64,000 bases of DNA, from contig QKXI01000006.1 of the NCBI GenBank assembly GCA_003367665.1, forward strand, positions 195,702 to 259,701, read 5' to 3'. This document shows positions 58,849 to 64,000 of the stretch, one piece after another. Source of the DNA: Leifsonia sp. ku-ls (lineage in GTDB: Bacteria; Actinomycetota; Actinomycetes; Actinomycetales; Microbacteriaceae). Below the pieces are notes generated by a model. It searched no databases, had not been told where the DNA came from, and saw nothing but the letters and a program-made list of their open reading frames with translations. The position numbers and the translations under genes are program-made. The first letter of the stretch is position 1; the number at the start of each line of letters is the position of its first letter.

Positions 58849-59589
58849 ATGCCCGCACTGCTCCGGCTCGCCGGCGTCGAGACCAGACTGTTCTTCCGCG
58901 AACCGATCGTCGTGTTCTTCGCGCTCGCGTTCTCGCCGCTGTTGCTCGTCATTCTCGGCCTGATCCCCGCCATGCGCGAACCCGATCCCGATCTCGGCGG
59001 CGCGCGGCTCATCACGCTGTACATGCCGATCATCGTCGCGATGGGCATCGCCCTGTTCTCCCTCAGCGGCCTCTCGCAACTGTTCGCCGCCTACCGCGAG
59101 AAGGGCGTCCTGCGTCGGATGCGGACGACCCCGGTCAAGCCGGTCGTCATGCTCGGCGCGCAGCTGCTCATGGCGACGGTGCTGTCGCTCGCCACGATGA
59201 TCGTCATCCTCGCCATCGGCCGGCTCGTGTTCGATGTCGGCCTGCCACAGCAACCGCTCGCCTACCTGATCAGTTATCTGCTCCTGGCCTTGGCGCTGTT
59301 CGCGATCGGGCTGCTGGTCGCCGCGCTCGCCCCATCGAGCAAGAGCGCGAGCGCCATCGGCTCCCTCGTGTTCTTCCCCCTCGCCTTCTTCGCCGGCCTC
59401 TGGCTGCCACGCGCCAACATGAACGACGTCCTGCGCACGATCAGCGATCTCACTCCCCTCGGTGCCGGCGTGCAGGCACTTCAAGACGCGTCCGCCGGGC
59501 ATTGGCCCCAGCTCGTGCACCTGGCGGTCCTGCTCGGATGGACGATCCTCGCCGGCGGTTTGGCAGCTCGCTATTTCCGTTGGGAGTAG
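58849..59589 (+). CDS. ABC-2 type permease, DrrB-like
   Basis: A 246-residue integral membrane protein with six helices of the ABC-2 transporter family. It begins LRLAGVETRLFFREPIVVFFALAFSPLLL, and the central loop AAYREKGVLRRMRTTPVKPVVML is the conserved coupling loop. The C-terminal helices contain LGAGVQALQDASAGHW. With the ATPase it forms a two-gene exporter controlled by the divergent TetR. Its end is convergent with the Opp/Dpp operon. Confidence 0.92.
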   Translation: MPALLRLAGVETRLFFREPIVVFFALAFSPLLLVILGLIPAMREPDPDLGGARLITLYMPIIVAMGIALFSLSGLSQLFAAYREKGVLRRMRTTPVKPVVMLGAQLLMATVLSLATMIVILAIGRLVFDVGLPQQPLAYLISYLLLALALFAIGLLVAALAPSSKSASAIGSLVFFPLAFFAGLWLPRANMNDVLRTISDLTPLGAGVQALQDASAGHWPQLVHLAVLLGWTILAGGLAARYFRWE

Positions 59590-59605
59590 GCCCGACGCGC
59601 CCGCG

Positions 59606-61228
59606 TCACCCCACCCGCGAGAACGGGTCGGGGATCGCCGCCAGCAGCTCCCGCGTGTACGGGTGGCTCGCGTTGTCGATGACCTGCGCCGCTGGTCCCT
59701 GCTCCATCACCCGGCCGCCCTCCAGCACCGTGACGTCGTCGGCCAGAGCACGGGCCGAGAGCAGGTCGTGGGTGATGTAGAGCATGGCGATGCCGCGCTC
59801 GGCGACCAGGCGCTTCAGCAGCTCCAGGATCTCGGCGCGGATGGACACGTCCAGCATCGACACCGGCTCGTCGGCGATCAACACCACCGGGTTCGCGGCG
59901 AGGGCCCGCGCGATGACCACGCGCTGCCGCTGGCCGCCGGAGAGCTGGTGCGGCAGCTTGTCGATGAAGCGCTCGGCCGGGGTGAGGCCGACCTGTTCGA
60001 GCAGCGCGAGCGTCCGTTCCCGCACCTCGCCGCGCGGCGCCCCGCCGTAGTTCCGCAGCGGCCGGGACAGCGTGTACGCGACCGTGTTGGCGGGGTTGAG
60101 CGAGGAGAACGGGTCCTGGAAGACCAGCTGCGTCGTCGCCCGGTAGGCGCGGAGGCGGGCGCCGCGCAGCGCGCCGACCGAGACCGGGGCCGAGCCGGGA
60201 GCGGTCAGCGTGATGGAGCCCGTGTCGGGCCGTTCCATCCCGAGCAGCAGTCGCGCGATCGTGGACTTGCCGGAACCGGACTGGCCGACCAGCGCCGAGA
60301 CCGTGCGCTGCCGCAGCGTGAGCGACACATCCTGCAGCGCCGTGACGGTCCGCCGGGTGCGGCCGCGGCCGACGCTGTACGTCTTGCCGACCGACTCCAT
60401 GGCGAGGATGGGCGCCTCCGTCCGCTCCGCCTGCGCCTTCGCGACGCCGCCGGAGCTGACGCGGTACGCGTCCAGCAGCATCTCGGTGTACGGATGACGG
60501 GCGGCGCCGAGCAACTGGGCCGGCGTGCCCTGCTCCACGAGCTCGCCGTCGAGCATGACCATCACGCGGTCGCTCAGCTCGAGCACGGTGCCCATGTCAT
60601 GGCTGATGAACAGCACCGCGAAGCCGAGCTGCGCCTGCAGGTCACGCAGCCGGTCCAGGATGCGGCGCTGCACCAGCACGTCGAGCCCCGTCGTCGGCTC
60701 GTCGAGCACCACCAGCTTCGGTCCGAGGGCGAGCGCGAGGGCGAGGGCGACGCGCTGCTTCATCCCGCCGGAGAGCTCGTGCGGGTAGCTGTCGAGCACG
60801 TCGGCGTCCAGGTCGACCATGCGCAGCAGCTCGGCGGCTCGGTCGCGCGAGGGCGGGAGCCGGTGGGCGGCGAAGGTGTCCTTGAACTGCGCGGCGACCG
60901 TCAGCACCGGGTTGAGCGAGTTCATCGACGACTGGAACACCGTCGACAGCGACACCCAGCGGATGCCGCGCAGCTGGTCGTCGTTCAGCCCGTCCAGGCG
61001 GCGGCCGTCGAAGACGACGCTCCCGCCCTCCTGGTACGCCGGCCGGGAGAGCAGCTGCAGCACGGCGTTGCCGAGGGTCGACTTGCCGGAGCCGGACTCG
61101 CCGACGAGTCCGACGAACTCGCCGTCGTCGATCGTGAACGAGACGTCCTTCACGGCGTGGTGGGGCGCGTGGTCGCGCGGCCGGTAGACGACGGACAGGT
61201 CGGTGACCTCGAGGAGTGCCACGGTCAT
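59606..61228 (-). CDS. Fused DppD-DppF ABC ATPase of a peptide/nickel-type importer
   Basis: A 540-residue protein with two complete ABC ATPase domains. Domain 1 has GESGSGKST, LSGGMKQRVALALA, VVLDEPTTGLD and FISHDMG; domain 2 has GQSGSGKST, LSGGQRQRVVIARA, LIADEPVSMLD and YITHDL. In most operons these are separate DppD and DppF proteins. The ATG at 61228 overlaps the permease stop (ATGA); a GTG at 61222 has a better spacing to GGGAGG and may be the real start. It powers the two permeases upstream on the same strand. Confidence 0.93.
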   Translation of the reverse strand: MTVALLEVTDLSVVYRPRDHAPHHAVKDVSFTIDDGEFVGLVGESGSGKSTLGNAVLQLLSRPAYQEGGSVVFDGRRLDGLNDDQLRGIRWVSLSTVFQSSMNSLNPVLTVAAQFKDTFAAHRLPPSRDRAAELLRMVDLDADVLDSYPHELSGGMKQRVALALALALGPKLVVLDEPTTGLDVLVQRRILDRLRDLQAQLGFAVLFISHDMGTVLELSDRVMVMLDGELVEQGTPAQLLGAARHPYTEMLLDAYRVSSGGVAKAQAERTEAPILAMESVGKTYSVGRGRTRRTVTALQDVSLTLRQRTVSALVGQSGSGKSTIARLLLGMERPDTGSITLTAPGSAPVSVGALRGARLRAYRATTQLVFQDPFSSLNPANTVAYTLSRPLRNYGGAPRGEVRERTLALLEQVGLTPAERFIDKLPHQLSGGQRQRVVIARALAANPVVLIADEPVSMLDVSIRAEILELLKRLVAERGIAMLYITHDLLSARALADDVTVLEGGRVMEQGPAAQVIDNASHPYTRELLAAIPDPFSRVG

Positions 61229-62151
61229 CCCTCCCTCAGCTGGGGGTTGCTCAGCGTGTCGATGCCGAAGTTGATCAGGGTGAAGCTGGTGATGAGGAGC
61301 GCCAGCGCGAGGCCCGGCGCCACCAGCCAGGCGAACTGCCCGGTGAGCAGCGCGCCGCCGATATTGGCCTGGTTCAGCATCGCGCCCCAGCTGACCGTCT
61401 GCGGGTCGCCGAGGCCGAGGAACGACAGGCCCGCCTCCCCGCCGATCGCGCCGAGGGCCGCGCCCATGAAGCCGACCACGATGAGCGAGGTCATGTTGGG
61501 CATGATCTCGCGCAGGATGATGCGCGGCGTGCTGTCGCCGGCGAGCTTCGCCGCCGAGATGTAGTCGCGGGTGCGCAGCGAGATGACCTGCGAGCGCTTG
61601 ATGCGCGCGCCGTACGCCCAGCCGGTGATGCTGATGACGAAGATGATCATCCCGATGCCGCGCACCGGCGAGTAGGAGGCGAGCGTCACGATCAGCGGCA
61701 GCACGGGCACGACCAGCGCGAGGTTGGTCAGGAACGAGAGGATCTCGTCCACGATCCCCTGGCTGTACCCGGCCACCAGGCCGATGACGAGTCCGATCGC
61801 CGTGGAGATGAGGCCGGCGACCAGCCCGACCAGCAGCGAGGTGCGGGCGCCCCAGATCAGCTGGCTGAACACGTCCTCCCCGCTGTCGGTCGTGCCGAGC
61901 CAGTGCGCGCCGCTCGGGCCCTCGCTCGGGCCGCCGACGGCCGCCCGCGGGTCGTAGGGCGCGATCCAGGGCGCCAGGATCGCCGCCAGCAGGAACACCG
62001 CGAGCATCACCAGACCGATGCGGCACTTCGGGTCGCGCCAGAGCAGCACGTACCAGCGCGGGCCGCGGCCGGCGTTGTTGGAGCGCTGCGCCGGCACCGC
62101 GGAGGTCTCGACGCCGAGGGGCTCGTTCTGGATCGAGGTGGCCGAACTCAT
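61225..62151 (-). CDS. ABC importer permease, DppC type
   Basis: A 308-residue permease with a disordered N-terminus, a first helix GLVMLAVFLLAAILAPWIA and five more. The DppC-type region DSGEDVFSQLIWGARTSL and the EAA-like loop REIMPNMTSLIVVGFMGA are visible. With DppB it forms the membrane part. Start ATG at 62151 overlaps the DppB stop; the stop overlaps the ATPase start. Confidence 0.93.
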   Translation of the reverse strand: MSSATSIQNEPLGVETSAVPAQRSNNAGRGPRWYVLLWRDPKCRIGLVMLAVFLLAAILAPWIAPYDPRAAVGGPSEGPSGAHWLGTTDSGEDVFSQLIWGARTSLLVGLVAGLISTAIGLVIGLVAGYSQGIVDEILSFLTNLALVVPVLPLIVTLASYSPVRGIGMIIFVISITGWAYGARIKRSQVISLRTRDYISAAKLAGDSTPRIILREIMPNMTSLIVVGFMGAALGAIGGEAGLSFLGLGDPQTVSWGAMLNQANIGGALLTGQFAWLVAPGLALALLITSFTLINFGIDTLSNPQLREG

Positions 62152-63140
62152 GCCGTCGCCGCCTTTCGCACTCGGGGGTCCAGGACGCCGTACAGCACGT
62201 CCGCCGCGAGGTTCGCGACCAGGACGCCGACGGTCGTCAGCAGGAAGATGGCCTGCAGCAGCGGGTAGTCGCTGTTGCCGACGGCCTCGAACAGCAGTCG
62301 GCCGAGGCCCGGGTAGTTGAAGATCGTCTCGACCAGGATGGTGCCGCCGAGCAGGCCGCCGAGGGCCAGCGCGAAGCCGGTGACCGAGGGCAGAATCGCG
62401 ATGCGCGCCCCATAGGTGAGCGCGATGGTGCGCTCGCCGAGGCCCTTGGCCTTGGCGAGCCGCGAGTAGTCCTCGCCGAGGGTCTGCACCATGTTGTTGC
62501 GCATCGCCAGGATCCAGCCGAGCGGACCGGTGATGAGCAGCGCGATCATGGGCAGCGCCGCGTGGGAGATCGCGTCGCCGATGAACGGCCAGTTCCAACC
62601 CGGCGTCGTGTCGCCGTAGCCGCCCGACTCCGGGAACACCTGCCAGGTGAAGCAGAACAGGAAGATCAGCATCAGCGCGATCCAGAAGAAGGGCAGCGTC
62701 CCGAGGAACGTCGAGCCGAGCGTCAGCACCGAGTCGACGCGCGAGCCGCGGCGGTACGCAGCCCACGACCCGAGCAGCGTGCCGACCACGAACGAGACGA
62801 TCGTCGTCACGCCCACCAGCACGATGGTCCACGGCATGGCCTGTGCGATCACGTCCGTCACCTTGTACGGGAAGTAGGTGAACGAGACCCCGAAGTCGCC
62901 GCGCGCGATCGCGCCGAGGTAGTCGAGGTACTGCTGGAACAGGTTCTTGTCGCTCACGCCGAGCATGAGACGCACCGAGTGCAGCTGCGCCGGGTCGATG
63001 GACGCGTTCCGGCCGACCAGCTTGCGCACGATGGCCTCCGCCGGATCCCCCGGCTGCAGCCGGGGGATCAGGAAGTTGAGGGTGATCGCCGCCCAGAGGG
63101 TCGCGACGAAGAACCCCGCTCTCCGGAGGAAGTAGCGCAT
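62148..63140 (-). CDS. ABC importer permease, DppB type
   Basis: A 330-residue permease starting MRYFLRRAGFFVATLWAAITLNFLIPRL, the usual DppB/OppB opening, with the exterior loop GDFGVSFTYFPYKVTDVIAQAMPWTI and EDYSRLAKAKGLGERTIALTYGAR as the coupling loop. Six helices. It begins 10 nt downstream of the binding-protein stop. Genes in order: binding protein, DppB, DppC, fused ATPase. Confidence 0.93.
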   Translation of the reverse strand: MRYFLRRAGFFVATLWAAITLNFLIPRLQPGDPAEAIVRKLVGRNASIDPAQLHSVRLMLGVSDKNLFQQYLDYLGAIARGDFGVSFTYFPYKVTDVIAQAMPWTIVLVGVTTIVSFVVGTLLGSWAAYRRGSRVDSVLTLGSTFLGTLPFFWIALMLIFLFCFTWQVFPESGGYGDTTPGWNWPFIGDAISHAALPMIALLITGPLGWILAMRNNMVQTLGEDYSRLAKAKGLGERTIALTYGARIAILPSVTGFALALGGLLGGTILVETIFNYPGLGRLLFEAVGNSDYPLLQAIFLLTTVGVLVANLAADVLYGVLDPRVRKAATA

Positions 63141-63149
63141 GGCGGGCTC

Positions 63150-64000
63150 CTACTCCGCCGGCTTCAGGTGCGTCAGGATGATCGGCATGTTGCTCGGCTT
63201 CGCGTACGGGTCGCTCTCGCTCGGCCAGCCGACCGCCCGCTTGGTCGAGTACTCGAACCAGCTGGCGCCGTACCAGAGCGGGATGTAGGGCTTCTTCTCG
63301 TACATGATCGTCGCGAGCTCGCCGACCGTCTTCTTCTGCGCCGCCGGGTCCGGCTCCTGCCGCAGCTGGTCGATCAGCGCGTCGGTCGTGCCGTCGCGCC
63401 AGCGCACCTCGTTGGTCTTCGCCGCCTCGCCGATGGGCGCGGTCTCGCTGCTGGCCAGCGGCTCCAGGAAGTTGCGGTACATGTCGCAGCTGCCGCCGCG
63501 CACGCCGAAGGTGAGGTCGTACTGGCCGGTGAGGCGGTTCTGGTTCTGCACCTCGTAGGTCGGGTTCTGCATGTCGACGGTGATGCCGAGCGCCGCGAAG
63601 TCCTTCTGCACGATCTTGGCGGCCTGGATCCAGTCGTTCCAGCCTCCGGGGATCTGGATCGAGAAGCTCATCGGCTTCCCGTCCTTTCCGAGGCGCTTCC
63701 CGTCGGAGTCGAGGGTGTAGCCGGCCTTGTCGAGCTCGGCCTTCGCGGCCTTCACGTCGTAGGAGATGTAGCCGTCGTCCGGGATGGAGGAGGGCAGCCA
63801 GTCCTTCGCGTTGGGCAGCACCAGGCTGGTCTGGCTCGCCTTGGCCACGTAGCCCTGCTGGGCGTCCTCGACGATGGAGTCCTTGTCCATCGCCTTCGCG
63901 ATCGCGTCGCGGAAGGCCTCGTCGTCGAACGGCTTCTTGTCGAGGTTCATGTACAGGCTGATCGGCGATCCGGCAGGGAACCAGTACTTGTTGTGCTTCG
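63150..64000 (-). CDS. Peptide/nickel-type ABC substrate-binding protein, cut by window end
   Basis: The C-terminal 283 codons of a family-5 extracellular solute-binding protein (DppA/OppA type). Reading continues in frame past the first visible ATG at 63950 to base 64000 (LYMNLDKKPFDDEAFRDAIA is internal sequence), so the gene starts beyond the window. Recognisable segments are DEAFRDAIAKAMDKDSIVED and the C-terminal KKPYIPLWYGASW. Substrate could be oligopeptide, nickel or another oligomer. It is the first gene of the importer operon. Confidence 0.92.
   Translation of the reverse strand, partial: KHNKYWFPAGSPISLYMNLDKKPFDDEAFRDAIAKAMDKDSIVEDAQQGYVAKASQTSLVLPNAKDWLPSSIPDDGYISYDVKAAKAELDKAGYTLDSDGKRLGKDGKPMSFSIQIPGGWNDWIQAAKIVQKDFAALGITVDMQNPTYEVQNQNRLTGQYDLTFGVRGGSCDMYRNFLEPLASSETAPIGEAAKTNEVRWRDGTTDALIDQLRQEPDPAAQKKTVGELATIMYEKKPYIPLWYGASWFEYSTKRAVGWPSESDPYAKPSNMPIILTHLKPAE

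Noticed and set aside
1-64000. tRNA, rRNA, CRISPR arrays, prophage or plasmid functions
   Set aside because: I found no cloverleaf-type segments, array-like spaced repeats, integrases, phage structural genes or replication genes. The detection of small RNAs by eye is limited.

Overview
This 64 kb window is chromosomal DNA of a high-GC actinobacterium, very densely coded, with many 4-nt ATGA/GTGA gene overlaps, frequent GTG starts and many leaderless-type promoters. The gene content points to Microbacteriaceae, probably Leifsonia or a close relative: a CE1758/CE1759-type luciferase-like monooxygenase and FMN reductase pair, a DUF6421-like gene with an SDR partner, a YhgE/Pip operon with a degenerate ABC-like protein, and scattered purA, purL and pyrE. 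The genus is an inference. I see no rRNA, tRNA, CRISPR array, transposase, integrase or prophage.

Layout. 0-6.1 kb: an operon for carbohydrate import and processing (lipoprotein binding protein, two MalF/MalG-type permeases, two GH43-like proteins, a phytanoyl-CoA dioxygenase-like oxygenase) behind a sigma70-like promoter that overlaps a LacI-style palindrome; it has no ATPase of its own. 6.1-9.1 kb: L-threonine aldolase and a translationally coupled trio of secreted, lipoprotein and membrane proteins of unknown function. 9.1-14.9 kb: SDR plus DUF6421-like pair, nucleotidyltransferase plus DUF488 pair, an in-frame ASCH-methyltransferase fusion and another SDR. 14.9-21.6 kb: amino-acid permease, stress-type SDR, crystallin-like secreted protein, a sigma-region-2/transmembrane fusion, an SRPBCC protein and a Balon/Rv2629-like ribosome hibernation factor with small acidic and DUF2795 proteins. 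21.7-24.5 kb: an Ssu/Tau-type ABC importer.

24.6-32.7 kb: housekeeping genes (exonuclease III, pyrE, a very large low-complexity membrane protein with a septum-formation-like domain, HAD-IIA phosphatase, SpoU methyltransferase, DUF3052, metallophosphoesterase, a 54-residue protein). 32.8-36 kb: a TetR / pseudo-ABC / YhgE-Pip operon with a perfect operator palindrome, divergent from purA. 37.4-42.9 kb: quinone oxidoreductase and TetR, TetR and DHA2 efflux pump, Eis-like acetyltransferase, with palindromic repeats at the convergent gene ends. 43-48 kb: SDR and chorismate mutase, a MacB/FtsX-type ABC exporter, a processive glycosyltransferase. 48-53.4 kb: FMN reductase and monooxygenase, LysM lipoprotein, EamA exporter, esterase, small hydrophilic protein.

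53.4-59.6 kb: purL with a textbook terminator, an ECF sigma factor with a membrane partner, and a TetR-controlled ABC-2 exporter behind two tandem operator copies. 59.6-64 kb: an Opp/Dpp-type importer (fused DppD-DppF ATPase, two permeases, and a binding protein cut by the window end).

Recurring control themes are TetR regulators paired with transporters, with clear palindromes in the divergent promoters, and extended leaderless expression: a TANNNT-like -10 box lies 6-9 nt before the start codon of about seventeen genes.
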